NCBI GenBank assembly: GCA_963210315.1
Contig: OY723237.1
Span: forward strand, 248,001 to 312,000
Source of the DNA: Rhynchopus euleeides
Taxonomy: Eukaryota; Euglenozoa; Diplonemea; Diplonemida; Diplonemidae
Length of the DNA stretch: 64,000 nt
Direction of reading: 5' to 3'
Both the position numbers and the translations under genes were made by a program. The notes beneath the pieces are model-generated. The model had not been told where the DNA came from. It was given only the letters and a program-made list of their open reading frames with translations, and ran no database searches. Shown here one piece after another: positions 9,879 through 22,288 of this stretch (its first letter is position 1; each line of letters begins with the position of its first letter).

Positions 9879-12800
9879 AACGGCCTCCTGGGCGTGTGGT
9901 GCCGCGGCGTGTAGATTTAGGGTGACTGCCCTTCTCATGCCTCTGGAATCCTGAGGATCTCCTGGGCGGGGCCAGTAGCGGTGTAGCTGCGGTCTCTGCG
10001 CGTTCCCGATTTCTCAGCGACCTCCTGGGCACGTGATGTGGCGTGAAGATGGAGGGGGTCTCTGTAGTGCGATTCAGCAGCTGTGCCCCTCTGCTGCGCT
10101 GGCTCTCTTGGTGGCTTTGTGAGATGAGCTGCTGCAATCGTGTTCGGGTGCGCCTTTTCTGTGCGAAGACGCTGCTCAGCACGGTCAGCACGGTCCTCCC
10201 GGGTGGGTCTGAGCGACCTGTGTGCTGATCTTCTGGGTCTGAGCAAACTCCTGGCGTGTGTCGCCGCGACGCGTGTAGATTTATGAATACCGCCTTTCTC
10301 TTGCCTCTTGGATCTGAAGAACTCTTGGGCGGGGTCAATAACGGTGTCGAAACTGTGGTATCTGCACGCCGACGACTCTGCAGCGCCCTCCTGGGCATGT
10401 GATGATGATGCTCGAAGAGGTTGAGGGTCTATGTAGTATGCAGACGATGTGCCCCTCTGATGTGTTGGCTCTTCGGGTAGCCTCTGCTCTGTGTAGTGCG
10501 GACGTGCCTTCTGGGCGGGCGCTGCTGTCAGCATGATGCCTCCTGGGTTTGAGCGACCTCCTGGGCGTGTGGTGCCGTGGCGCGAGTAGATTTATGATTA
10601 CTGCCCTTCTCTTGCCTCTGGGATCTTGAAGGTCTCCCGGGGGGGGGGGGGGTCAGTAAGTGTGTCGAAGTTGCGGTCTTCGCGCGTTGTCGATCCCTGA
10701 GCGCCCTCCTGGGCATGTGATGGCGAGGCTCGATGAGGTAGAGGGTCTATGTAGTTTGCAGTAGCTGCGCCCCTCTGGTGTGTTGGCTCTTCGAGCAGCC
10801 TCTGCTCTGTTGTCCTTTGTAGCCTCTCGGATCCAAGGACCTCTTGGGCGGGATAAGCGGTGTTGAAGAAGATGCTGTCCTTCTGGTACCTCTCGGATCC
10901 TAAGATATCTTGGGTAGGGTCAGCGGTGAGATGACGTTGGCTGCCCCTCTGGTACCTCTCGGATCCAAAGACCTCTTGGGCGGGATCAGCGGTGCCGTTG
11001 AAGTTTGCTGTCCTTCTGTTGCCTCTCGGATCCAAAGATCTCTTGGGCAGGATCAGCGGTGTCGTTGCAGGTGGCTGTCCTTTGCTACCTCTCGGATGCA
11101 AAGATCTCTTGGGTAGGATCAGCGGTGTTGATAAAGGTAGCTGTCCTGTGTTGCCTCTCGGATCTAGAGATCTCTCGGGCAGGATCAGCGGCGGTGATGA
11201 AGTTTGCTGGCCTTTGATGCCTCTCAGATGCAAAGATCTCTCGGACGGGCTCAGCGGTGGAGTTGAAGCCTGCTGCCCTTTTGATGCCTCTCGGATGCCA
11301 AGATCTCTCGGGCAGGATCAGCGGTGCGGTATCGTTGCAGGTAGCTGTCCTTTGTTGCCTCTTGGATCTAGAGATCTCTTGGGTAGGATCAGCGGTGTTA
11401 ATGAAGCCTGCTGTCCTTTTGAAGCCTCTCGGATCCAAGGATCTCTTGGGCAAGATCAGCGGTGTTGTTGAAGGTAGCTGCCATTTTTGTCTCTTGGATC
11501 CAAAGATCTCCTGAGCAGGATCAGCGGTCAGCGGTGCTGATAAAGTATGCTGTCCTTTTGAAGCCTCTCGGATGCAAAGATCTCTTGGGTAGGATCAGCG
11601 GTGTTGATAAAGGTAGCTGTCCTGTGTCGCCTCTCGGATCTAGAGATCTCTCGGGCCGGATCAGCGGCGTTGATGAAGTTCGCTGGCCCTTGATGCCTCT
11701 CGGATGCAAAGATCTCTCGGACGGGCTCAGCGGTGGAGTTGAAGCCTGCTTCCCTTTTGATGCCTCTCGGATGCAAAGATCTCTCGGGCAGGATCAGCGG
11801 TATCGTTGAAGTTCGCTGGCCTTTGATGCCTCTCGGATCCAGAGAATCTCTCGGGCGGTCTCAGCGGTGTGGTTGAAGCCTGCTGTCCCTTGTTGCCTCA
11901 CGGATCCAAAGACCTCTTGGGCGGGATCAGCGGTGTCGTTTAAGTGTGCCGTCCCTTGTTGCCTCTCGGGTACAAAGACCTCTCGGGCGGGACCAGCGGT
12001 TGCCGTTTGAACCTGCTGGCCTGTGATGCCTCTCGGATCCAGGGACCTCTGGGGCGGGCTCAGCGGTGTTGTTGAAGCCTGCTGTCCCTTGTTGCCTCTC
12101 GGATCCAAAGACCTCTCGGGCGGGATCAGCGGTTGTCGTTTGAGCCTGCTGGCCTGTGATGCCTCTCGGATCCAGGGACCTCTCGGGCGGGCTCAGCGGT
12201 GTTGTTGAAGCCTGCTGTCCCTTGTTGCCTCACGGATCCAAAGACCTCTCGGGCGGGATCAGCTGTTGTCGTTGAAGCCTGCTGGCCTGTGATGCCTCTC
12301 GGGTATAAAGACCTCTTGGGCGGGATCAGCGGTTGTCGTTTGAGCCTGCTGGCCTGTGATGCCTCTCGGATCCAAGGACCTCTCGGGCGGGCTCAGCGGT
12401 GTAGTTGAAGACGGCTGTCCCTTGTTGCCTCTCGGATCCAAAGACCTCTCGGGCGGGATCAGCGGTTGTCGTTGAAGCCTGCTGGCCTGTGATGCCTCTC
12501 GGGTACAAAAGACCTCTCGGGCGGGCTCAGCGGGGTAGTTGAAGCTTGCTGTCCCTTGTTGCCTCTCGGATTCAACGATCTCTCGGGCGGGAGCAGCGTT
12601 GTCGTTGAAGCCTGCTGGCCTGTGATGCCTCTCGGATCCAAGGACCTCTCGGGCGGGCTCAGCGGTGTAGTTGAAGCCGGCTGTCCCTTGTTGCCTCTCG
12701 GATCCAAAGACCTCTCGGGCGGGATCAGCGGTTGTCGTTGAAGCCTGCTGGCCTGTGATGCCTCTCGGGTACAAAAGACCTCTCGGGCGGGCTCAGCGGG

Positions 12801-12948
12801 GTAGTTGAAGCTTGCTGTCCCTTGTTGCCTCTCGGATTCAACGATCTCTCGGGCGGGAGCAGCGTTGTCGTTGAAGCTAGTTGTCCTTCTGTTGCCTCTC
12901 GGATTCAAAGATCTCTTGGGCGGTATCAGCGGCGTCGAAACTTGCGAT
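9879..12948. repeat. 66-bp satellite array (copy B)
   Basis: Copy of the array at 530-3600 within the second duplication unit. I see no difference except the 14-G rather than 15-G run at its start. Confidence 0.9.
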
Positions 12949-13471
12949 CTCTGCGCGCTGCCTATAGTTTTGAAGGACGGGGTGAGGGGTGTGTGTAGTA
13001 AAGGGGGGATACCATGGAAAGGCCCACTTCCGCACGATATAAGGACCGGCCCAATGAAGTACAGAAATTTCTTTTTTGAACACACACACCCAACCTTGGG
13101 CTTTTGCAAGAAAAGACGGCGAAGGACGTCTGACTTGGTGTGAAGCCTCAACGAAAAAACTCTTGGTGACGAAATACACAAGTCTCCTGGCTGATGAAGG
13201 TGTGGTGGTGTGATGAGTGTAGAGCACGGAACGCCTCCTCAAAACCGATCCTGAAAAAGTTCCTATAACATCTTGCAATGTCTTCGAAAAATAAAAGGAT
13301 GCGGGTGTGGCTGATCTGCTGACCGCATCCCACCTTCATGTGGTTGTGTTCGCCTGAAGAACAGAAGGTGTGGTGGGGGGCACAATGACAGAAAATGATG
13401 ACGCCAGCCATTGCCAGTGTCGTACTCCTAATACAACCAAGGCCAGGCAACGTCGCAGGGCGAAAGCCCCC

Positions 13472-14766
13472 TTACTGGCCACGCCCCTTCTTCCCGCCGC
13501 GGCCCTTGCCGCCACGGCCACGACCGACAGCGGCGTACGGCATGTAGCCCACCACCACAGGCGCCATGGCCAGGTTCTTGTTCTTCCCGGCCTGGCCCCA
13601 CTCCGTCATCCCGCCGAAGTGCGCCTGTGCAGTGTGGGTGTGGTGTGGGTGTGGCACAAGCATGTGGAACATCAACAGTGTCTTGGTGCAAGCTTGAGCT
13701 GACTCATCCAACAACCGGAAGAGACTGCAGCCTCAATGCAGTTGGCATGTTGTGTGGTTCTGTAGTCTGTGAATTCTGTGCAGGCACACACAGGACAGGA
13801 TACCTTGAACTGCTCCTTGGTGTACATCTTCCCGTTCAGGGGGGACATGCGGGTCTCGCGTGCGTCCCACTCGGTGGTGCCGCCGTACTGCTCGATGAAC
13901 TGCTTCTTCGAGTACATCTTGCCGTCCGTGTCGCGGCGCTTGTCGTCACCCCCGCGCTGCCCCTTCCCGCCCATCGCGACCATCCCGGCCTTGCGCCCCT
14001 TCCCGCCCTTCGCGAACTGCACCATCTGCACGCCGCCCATACCGCCGGCACCCTTCCCGCCCATCGACGACCCGTCACGCACACCAGGCCCCGTCACACC
14101 CACTGCCGACAGCTTCGGTGCGTCTTCCCCCTCCACCTGCTTCTCCTCCACCTCGAAGAAGATCTCCTTCCCCTGTGCCAGCCACCCGTTCCCGATGGCC
14201 GACGAGTGCACGAAGATCTCCTGCCCGTTCGCCTCGGCAAACCCGTAACCCTTCGACGCAATCCACGACTTCACAATCCCACGCGTCGACCCCTGCTGCT
14301 GGACTGCAGACCCGCCGACGTTCACCGCCACCCCGCGCCCGCTCTTGTGCCCCACACCCTCCGCGTCGTACGTCACCGCCTTCCCGACCTGCAGGCGCGC
14401 CCCGTCAAACGCAGACTCGTGCACGTACACCTTGGACCCGTCCGTCCCCAGGATGAACCCGTAGCCGAGTGCAGGGCTCCACTCGCACACCGTCCCCATC
14501 TGCCCGCCCAGCGACGACGCAATCACACCCGCCCCGGTGATGTTGATCGCCGCCTGCTTCCCCGCCTCACGCATATCCTTCTCCTTCTTCCCCTTCGGCT
14601 CGCTCGTGTCGATGTCGAAGTTCACCTCCGCACCCTCCTGCAGCCGGCTGCCACCCACAATCGCCGAGTAGTGTGCGTACACATCCTTCTGCTCCTCACC
14701 CGCAGGCTTGATGAACCCGCGCCCCTTGCTGGTGTTCCACTTCGCCACAGTACCGGTGAGGGACAT
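13472..14766 (-). CDS. Triple cold-shock-domain RNA-binding protein (copy B, two exons)
   Basis: Exon 1 is 14766-13804, the intron 13803-13625, exon 2 13624-13472. The predicted 371-aa protein is identical to that of copy A at 4124-5418: three cold-shock domains, the split MYxKxQF...TEW repeat and the Gly/Lys/Arg tail. Neither copy shows a frameshift or lost splice site, so both could be expressed. The flanks are also duplicated, so any proximal promoter within about 1 kb is shared. Confidence 0.88.
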
Positions 14767-15665
14767 CGTGCGTCTGTGCTTGTGCTGCCTGCCTGCAGGG
14801 CGTGTGTGTGTGTGCAGTTGTGGTCAAATAAAAGAGCTCGTTGGAAGGGCTACGCCTCACCACGTTGCAGTGTGGGGGATAGAGTTGTCTTACCTGCTTG
14901 CATCGCACACCACTGCATGCAAGGTGCTCAGCACGGTGCATAACTCTAAAGAACACTTCCGACACAGATCACTCCACACGGGGATGCAGGGAGAGGCTGT
15001 GATGAGCTCTGCATTGCGGCAAGAAGCGTGCCGCATACTCAATCGGACCTGCTGGCTCCGTGCCACACTCCGAACGAAGACACATTACACGATCTAAGGG
15101 GTCAGGGGTGGGCAGGCTGATGTCCTGAGCACATGTCACAGGCGGGTCACTTGCGATGCGTACACACAAAATACTGTCGTTTCCGTTTGCTTCACTCACT
15201 CGTTGCTGGGAGACATGAAAAAGAGAAAGCGCCCTATCACTTCACAGCTACAACCGCTCTGATGAATTTCCTTTTGTTTGTTGCGTTGACGCTTCTACAC
15301 ACAAAACCCTGAACTGATCACACCCTGAGCCTGATGAAGGGTGGGGTTAGTGTATAGAGCACGTTTGGTTGCAGCTGTGGTGGGGCGCTTTCCGCTCACA
15401 CGAGTGTGCTTAAAAAAGAAAAAATACTGTTGTTTTGTTGACCGCTTCCAGTGTTTTTTCCAGGATTCTGGAAATCGGGATTCGGGGGGGAAACTGTGTT
15501 TTAGTGCAAATCTGAAAGGGAAACAAGAGAAGAGCCGAAGGGTATTCGTCGATCGCGAGAACACCCCACGCGCCTGTCATGAAGCGTGTGGGAAGTTCTG
15601 CAAGGATCTGCACTGGCACAGTTTCCTGCGTTGTTGCACAACTCTCAATACATTTTTAAAGGGTA
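14767..15665. other. 5' flank of cold-shock gene, copy B
   Basis: Duplicate of 5419-6317. It carries the fold-back repeat at 15226-15391 and the GTGTATAGAGCACGTTTG motif, with no separate gene. Confidence 0.7.
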
Positions 15666-15778
15666 CCTAGGGTACCCCGAGAGAATGTCACCCCCCCTCT
15701 GTACAGGGTGGCCCTTGGAGAATGTCACCCCCCAAGCGGAGGCCGAGGGGGGGTGACATTCTCTCGGGGTACCCTAGG
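15666..15778. mobile_element. 113-bp TA-flanked palindromic MITE (copy B)
   Basis: Duplicate of 6318-6430, with the same TA borders. Confidence 0.75.
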
Positions 15779-15780
15779 TA

Positions 15781-16349
15781 CAGTCTGGCTAATAATGAAT
15801 GTTATGGGGGCCAAAATGTTATGAACCGGGACTTCTCAGAAATCGGGAATTTAATTATTTTTAACATTTTCAAAAATGTTATGGGCTTGGCGTTTTTTTG
15901 GTGGCTCGGTAGCGAAAATTTCCGTGACATTTGCTCGATCCTGCGACCCACACACACCCACTAGCTCTCTGTGGGGCTTGGGTGCAGATTGGTGGCATCA
16001 GCGGGCTCTAGCGGAACCCCCCGCTTCTGGTACCGAGCGACCGATGACACTGCCCAAGATGATGAGGTGATCTGGAGGACAGTCAGAGCACTCGGCACAC
16101 TTTCTTCAGGTGCCAGATGGCTGCAGAGGGCCAGGAGAAGCTCGATGAGCTCGATCGGCAGGGGAGAACGGGTGCGAGGGTCGGGCTGACCCCCCTTGGG
16201 TGGGCCCCACCCCCCACGCGCCCGATCTAACTCCAATTAATTAAAACACCGAATTTAAATGTTATGGGAAAATGTTATGATTCCGAGGTCCCGGCGAATT
16301 AATTATCTTTATTTATTTTGCCTTGTAACAATCATTATTAGCCAGACTG
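15781..16349. mobile_element. 569-bp TA-flanked MITE (copy B)
   Basis: Duplicate of 6433-7001, with CAGTCTGGC ends and TA borders. Confidence 0.75.
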
Positions 16350-16426
16350 TATGGTGTGTCCGGAAAAGGGCTTCAATGGGGGTATGGAAAAGTCGGTGAA
16401 AAAAAATGAGAAAAAATGAGAAAAAT

Positions 16427-17441
16427 ACAGCAGCAGTCTCTCGAGTCTTCCTTTCAGATGATTTTTGCATTGATCGCTTCCACACGCCTTACCGCCCTGC
16501 ACTATACTAACAAGCGGGTACGTCTGATGGTCGACAACCTATAGCCCTTGTGCACTCAATACAGCGGGGGCATTCGTCATCGTTCGTGGCAAACGAAATA
16601 CTTGCGGATCTCTTCACGGTTGCACAGGGCGCCGACCTCTGCATCGAATGCATGTGGGTCCCAACAGATGAGCAGAAAGCAGATCAATACACCCGGGGGT
16701 CATCATCAGAGCACTACGTCCGCATTCCGCCCTAGACTCCACCGGCCATCTAACAAAACGCGTGGCGTCCCTTGGCCCAAGGGCCCTCAGGGTCCTAGGT
16801 GGAAGCGATCAATGCAAAAATCATCTGAAAGGAAGACTCGAGAGACTGCTGCTGTATTTTGGTAAAACACACCCCGTGTGGTAGAGAAAATACGGCAAGA
16901 GTCTCGCTGGGTCGGAAGAGCAGATGGGTCCCGCAACAGCTCCCGGGGAGCAGCGGGTATTTCGCATAGGATACCGGATGTGTGAACACGTTTGTGCGGT
17001 TTATTCTGTGTTTTGTGTGAACATGTGTGTGTGTGTATGCTCCACCCAACCCGACACATTTCTGTACTTCAGACAGGTAAGGTCACTCGACACGCGGGGG
17101 GAGGGGGTTTTGTGTGTGGTTTTTCTGCCAGCCGATATCACTAGCGCCAGCGAGAAAAAAAACGCGTGACGAGTGACGGGTTGTGGTGGAAGCGATCAAT
17201 GCAAATTGTCGAGTGACCTTACCTGTCTGAAGTACAGAAATGTGTCGGGTTGGGTGGAGCATACACACACACACATGTTCACACAAAACACAGAACAAAC
17301 CGCACAAACGTGTTCACACATCCGGTATCCTATGCGAAATACCCGCTGCTCCCCGGGAGCTGTTGCGGGACCCATCTGCTCTTCCGACCCAGCGAGACTC
17401 TTGCCGTATTTTCTCTACCACACGGGGTGTGTTTTACCAAA
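16427..17441. mobile_element. Rearranged retroelement derivative inserted in copy B
   Basis: Copy A is uninterrupted at the matching A run near 7071-7076; here about 1015 bp intervene, with A-rich sequence on both sides. The insert is built from parts of the retroelement at 19473-22144. In order they are: the B end in minus orientation (16427-16483), an RNase H fragment in plus orientation (16484-16735), B and A in plus orientation (16798-17190), then an inverted partial A ending TTTTACC at 17441. It is an internally inverted deletion derivative. Confidence 0.75.
16484..16735 (+). pseudogene. RNase H C-terminal fragment of retroelement
   Basis: Matches the last ~80 codons of the RNase H domain encoded at 19997-21331 but on the opposite strand. 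It has an in-frame stop in the VDNL motif (CAACCTATAGCCC here, where the other copy has no stop). The MWVPTDEQKADQYTRG motif and terminal stop are retained. It is a non-functional fragment. Confidence 0.75.
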
Positions 17442-19472
17442 AATCGGCCGAAATTTGCTGTTTTTCGCTTAACCCTTTCTGTCCGGGAAGCCACTACAGT
17501 GGCTTTGCACTTTGCTTACGTAAGTAAATAATTATGCACTTCGATTTTTTCAGGATTTTTTTGTATGGTAAAATAGGGGAGCTCAATCCTTTCAAATGCA
17601 GAAAGGGTTCATGGGAAAGGTGGAGATCCGTCCAACGTACTGCCGGAGGACAATTGCACACTCAGGTGAGATTTTCGGGTTTGGGTCGTCCCTCATGGCC
17701 CCTATTTACGAGTCAACCATATCAGGTGTTCTTGTGCCCCATTTCGCTCGACTCCCCCGATCGTGGAAAGCTCCGGAGTTATTCTCCGCAAAAACACATC
17801 GATATGCAGACCCACAGAACACATTTCGACCCATCACAGGCGCGAGAGCTGGGGGGGGCTGGGTGGGTCTCAGAGGGTCTTGGGCAGGTATGGCCACTAC
17901 AGTGGCTTTCACTTTGCCTATGCAGGCAAAGTTATTTGAATTTCGAATTTTTCAAGATTTCTTTTTATGGTGGAAACGGGGTGGACGAATCTTTCAAATG
18001 CACCAAGAGTTGGTCGGAAAAGCGAAACTCTGACCAACTTGGCTCTGTAACAAAATTGCAACACAAGGTGGAATTTTCGGTGGTTTTGCCCTTGAAACCG
18101 CCTCCTGAACCTGCGTGGGAAGTATCGAGCTTTCCCGAGCATCTTTTTGCCCGATTCCTTCGATAAGGGAAAGGTTTCCGACAGATGTCATCTGGGAAAT
18201 CAGTTTTCAGACCACTGCATCTCGAATATCCGCCCCAACGGGCTGTGCCGATGCACCACCCGATTTCGGCCTCCAGCCACCCATCAGTGAAATATGGTGG
18301 AATTCTCTGATGGAGATTTGATGCCGTCAGTCATCGGGCGGACATCCTCCATGGCCCCAGAGGGGCAGGGAAGGGTGTTCTGGGGGTTAAAGCCGCCTGA
18401 CGCCTGCACGTGGCGCCCCTGCTAATCCCCTCGCATTGCACTGCGCGGGGGGTGAACAGAGTCAGCGGTGGGGTGGCTACCTCGGTGCTGAAATGTCTTA
18501 TACATGGAGCCGAAATAGCCGGGGTGGTGACCTGGCCTATGAAGGGGGAACCCTGAGCCCAAAGAACCGAGATCCCAAGACCTCCACTGGGGGCCGGGCG
18601 CGCCCTCGTCCTGTCATCCGCAGCGACTGCCCTCCACGGAGCCGTGACGAAGATCCATCCGAGCTCGATGAGCTGGGTTTGACCCCCGCCGATGCGTGTC
18701 TGAGTCCGACTTTACAGGACAACCAGTGTAATCCAACCGTACTGGGGGGATTGGTCCAGTAAGTCACGGTGCGTGATGAGGACTCGCAATTGTGGGGGAC
18801 AGGACGAAGTCCGAAAGGGATGGAAAAACGTAGGAGTGCACTACCCAAAGTGTCTTCCCAAAGGATAAAAACTAGCCAATTGCCCTCACTCCGCGTGGGA
18901 CTTCCGGATACTCACCATGAGCCACCGGGTCTCCCCACACTTAGGGGGGTGGCACCCCAGGTTGCTAACCAGCGGCAGGTTTTTCCAGAGACGCTACGGC
19001 GTCTCTTTTCCTCACCGCAGACAACCGTGTGTGGGAATCGTGACAGGCACTGCTTGGGTTCAGTGTTTGTTCACGCGTGGCGCAGGGACCGGTGGTCGTC
19101 ACCATCGCCGCTGACCACGTAACAACCGACTCAGGGCAGGGAAGGGTGTTCTACCTCGATCCAGGTGCCCAACGGGCTAACGGGGTCGCTGGGGTGGCTC
19201 ACAGTCAGGTACCTCAGAACATGTGTTTTTGCACCTGTTGATTTATTTGCCTTGTGCAAACCACTGCCTTCCCAAGTAAATTGTCTTCCGCTCCACCTTT
19301 TTCAACATTTTTTTTTATCGGGAACTGCGCTGGAGCAGAACTGTTCGAGAACGCCATAGAACCCGGATTTTTTGGGCGGTCACACACCGCCCTGAATTTT
19401 TTTCTGGATTTTTTGCACCTCGATTTTTGGTTTCTCGGGCGAGGCCCACATGTGAAAAATTTTTTTCGGGAA

Positions 19473-22144
19473 AAAATACAGCAGCAGTCTCTCGAGTCTT
19501 CCTTTCAGATGATTTTTGCATTGATCGCTTCCACCTCAACCCGTCACTCGTCACGCGTGTTTTTTTTTCTCGCTGGCGCTAGTGATGTCGGCTGGCAGAA
19601 AAAACACACAACAAAACCCCCCCCCCCCCCCGCGTGTCGAGTGACCTTACCTGTCTGAAGTACAGAAAATGTGTCGGGTTGGGTGGAGCATACACACACA
19701 CATACACATATGTTCACACAACACAGGGCAAACCGCACAAACGTGTTCACACATCCGGCATCCTATGCGAAATACCCGCCGCTCCCCGGGAGCTGTTGCG
19801 GGAACCATCTGCTCTTCCGACCCACCGAGACTCTTGCCGTATTTTCTCTACCACACGGGGTGTGTTTTACCAAAATACAGCAGCAGTCTCTCGAGTCTTC
19901 CTTTCAGATGATTTTTGCATTGATCGCTTCCACCTAGGACCCTGAGGGCCCTTGGGCCAAGGGACGCCACGCGTTTTGTTAGATGGCCGGTGGAGTCTAG
20001 GGCGGAATGCGGACGTAGTGCTCTGATGACGACCCCCGGGTGTACTGATCTGCTTTCTGCTCATCAGTTGGGACCCACATGCATTCGATGCAGAGCTCAG
20101 CGCCCTGTGCAACCGTGAAGAGATCCGCAAGTATTCCGTTTGCCACGAACGATGACGAATGCCCCCGCTGTATTGAGTGCACGAGGGGTAGGTTGTCGAC
20201 CATCAGACGTACCCGCTTGTTCGTATAGTGTAGGGCGGTAAGGCGTACTGCCTGGCGCGCCGCGTGTGCCTCCTTCAGGTATATGTGGTGCCCGGAACTC
20301 GGCCCCTGGAAATCTTCGTATGCCACGAGCGGAGCGGCTGTGTCGATGAGAACCCCCCAGCGCGTCGATGATGCGTCAGACCACACTGTTACTGCGTCCG
20401 TCGGCGGTCGAAGTACCCAAAAGTTGGCCCGCATGCGGTGAGTACGCATCTTGATCTCGGCTCGCACTGAGGGTCGGACCGCCACCTGGCGATCCCACGC
20501 GCCCCGGTCATCGACTGAGGCAGCTGCAATGTCCTTCATGAAAGTCAGGGTTGACGGGAGGAAACACAGGTGGGCCTTCGTCGTGTAGGCATGCCACACC
20601 AAACCCCCCACGACTTTGAAGATCTCTCTTGGTGTAGCGGGCTTCCCCCCGACAACTGCCCTCAACTCTGTCCCCGACAGGAACTTCTCCAGCCATGATT
20701 CGTCTGATCTGTAGCGGTGGTTTCTCAGATCGAACGCGATCCCGAACGAGGTGAATCGCTGCACCGGGTGCCCGTAGTCTGGGTCATCGAGGTTCATCAC
20801 AGCGTTGGTCTCGGCGCACCGGTGGAGGAAAGCGTCAAACGAACTCTGTACTCCTTCCTCCGACCCCCCCAACACAATGAAGTTATCCACCCACGTGGCC
20901 CCCTCTTCCTGTGGCAGGAGGACCCGGGCGGAGCGGTGCGCGATGCAGGGTGCGAATGACCACCCCATGCACAACGCTTTCAGACGTGTGCGGACATAAT
21001 CCCCTCGACGGTCACCCACGTTCACCCCGAAGTATTCGCGGATTTCCGGGTGCACGGGAAACTGGTAGAACCAGCTCTTCCCATCAGCCAGTGCTGCCCA
21101 GCTGTGCGATGTAATTTGATCTATCGGTCGGTGATCGGAGGGAGGCGCATGTCGAATGGGTGCGTCATGAGGGCGTTGAGTGGTCTTCCATCCAGCACGA
21201 AACGCAAACCCCCCGACTTCTTTGGCACTGTGAATGCGTGCAGCACCAAACTCTGCGGGGCGGTCTCGAGGACTTCGAAACCGATCAAAGCGCTGAGGTG
21301 TGTCCGCAGATGTCTTGAGACTTTGTCGCACGCGTCGGGCTGTGATTTAATCCGCTTGATGGCACCCGGGATGAACTTCGAGTAGAATGCCGCGGGGTCC
21401 GTGATCATGTCGAGGACGCCGTCAAGCTCCCCTGTGGTGTCCAGCTCCCGCAGCCTGTCGAGGTTCAAGAAACTGCTGCAGATCGGCGCGATGTAGTCCG
21501 TGCCCGGCGCCGGTGTGGATCTAGTGGCGGGGGGCCGCGCCCTCCGAGATGATACCCTCACTGCGAAGCAGTCGTCGTACAGCGTGTCCAGGCCAGGCCC
21601 AAACGTGTCGTCATGCAGACCCGAGGCATCGACCTGCTCCTGTGACCCCTCTGGTGGAATGCTGCCGTCCCTCACGTACTTTCGCGTTCTAGGTAGCCAG
21701 GACAGCGAGGGGATCTTTGCCCGCAGAAGGTGATTGGTCACTGTGTCCCCGTTCCGCGCATTTTTCGGGAGGTGGCTGCCGTGCGTGACACCTGCTCCAG
21801 CGCCGCTGTCGGGCAGTACCTCAACATGGTGTTTTTTTTTCTCGCTGGCGCTAGTGATGTCGGCTGGCAGAAAAAACACACAACAAAACCCCCCCCCCCC
21901 CCCCGCGTGTCGAGTGACCTTACCTGTCTGAAGTACAGAAAATGTGTCGGGTTGGGTGGAGCATACACACACACATACACATATGTTCACACAACACAGG
22001 GCAAACCGCACAAACGTGTTCACACATCCGGCATCCTATGCGAAATACCCGCCGCTCCCCGGGAGCTGTTGCGGGAACCATCTGCTCTTCCGACCCACCG
22101 AGACTCTTGCCGTATTTTCTCTACCACACGGGGTGTGTTTTACC
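19473..22144 (-). mobile_element. Split-direct-repeat retroelement (Ngaro/PAT-like layout), nested
   Basis: On the minus strand the order is A1 (22144-21829), RT/RNase H body, B1 (19934-19872), A2 (19871-19557), B2 (19535-19473). A1 and A2 share about 315 bp starting GGTAAAACACACCCC and ending in an A run. B1 and B2 share about 63 bp starting GGTGGAAGCGATCAATGC and ending GCTGTATTTT. This A1-body-B1A2-B2 order is the split direct repeat arrangement known for PAT and Ngaro elements, which use a tyrosine recombinase. No recombinase ORF fits between the body and B1, since only about 60 bp follow the RNase H stop. The copy is therefore either deleted or a recombinase-less type. Confidence 0.8.
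19997..21829 (-). pseudogene. Reverse transcriptase-RNase H of the nested retroelement, frameshifted
   Basis: Two frames together encode one RT. The upstream frame (to 21121) ends with VPKKSGGLRFVLDGRPLN and then DMRLPPITD. The downstream frame (ending 19997) continues DQITSHSWAALADGKSWFYQFPVHP, then GWSFAPCIAH and the active-site box WVDNFIVLG. RNase H follows, with VWSDAS, KEAHAARQAV, MVDNLPLVHS and DEQKADQYTRG. The frames join near 21121-21126 with the shift expected from a one-base loss, just before the first catalytic Asp (ALADGKSWF). Programmed -1 frameshifting is not excluded but no slippery heptamer is evident there. The usual YxDD box reads WVDN, so the second Asp is Asn. The RT/RNase H pair resembles DIRS-order enzymes. 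Confidence 0.8.
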
Positions 22145-22288
22145 AAAAACCGGAACAATGCAACGTTCTGCGCAAACGCAGTTCCTGATAAAAAAAAATG
22201 TTGAAAAAGGTGGAGTGGAAGACAATTTACTTGGGAAGGCGAATTTTCCCAAAAATCGAAAAAATACCCCCCGGACAGAAAGGGTTAA

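Larger units (their letters stand above)
17473..22284. mobile_element. TTAA-flanked piggyBac-like non-autonomous element, 4.8 kb
   Basis: Ends are perfect 15-bp inverted repeats, CCCTTTCTGTCCGGG at 17473-17487 and its complement at 22270-22284. They are flanked by TTAA at 17469-17472 and 22285-22288. Copy A has a single uninterrupted TTAA at 7104-7107, so the empty site is known. TTAA duplication with a CCC-starting terminus is the hallmark of the piggyBac superfamily. Without the nested retroelement (19473-22144) it is about 2.1 kb and has no recognisable transposase, so it would need one supplied in trans. It has subterminal repeats: CCACTACAGTGGC at 17490 and 17892, and an inverted pair of about 70 bp at 19262-19330 and 22180-22250. 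The open frame 17534-18166 has no recognisable domain. Confidence 0.9.

Noticed and set aside
17534..18166. 210-aa ORF as the piggyBac transposase
   Set aside because: Too short, no DDD motifs, and it overlaps subterminal repeats of the element.
21795..21831. DSGA motif as a retroviral-type protease
   Set aside because: Four residues only, in the frame before the RT; no flap or second conserved block.
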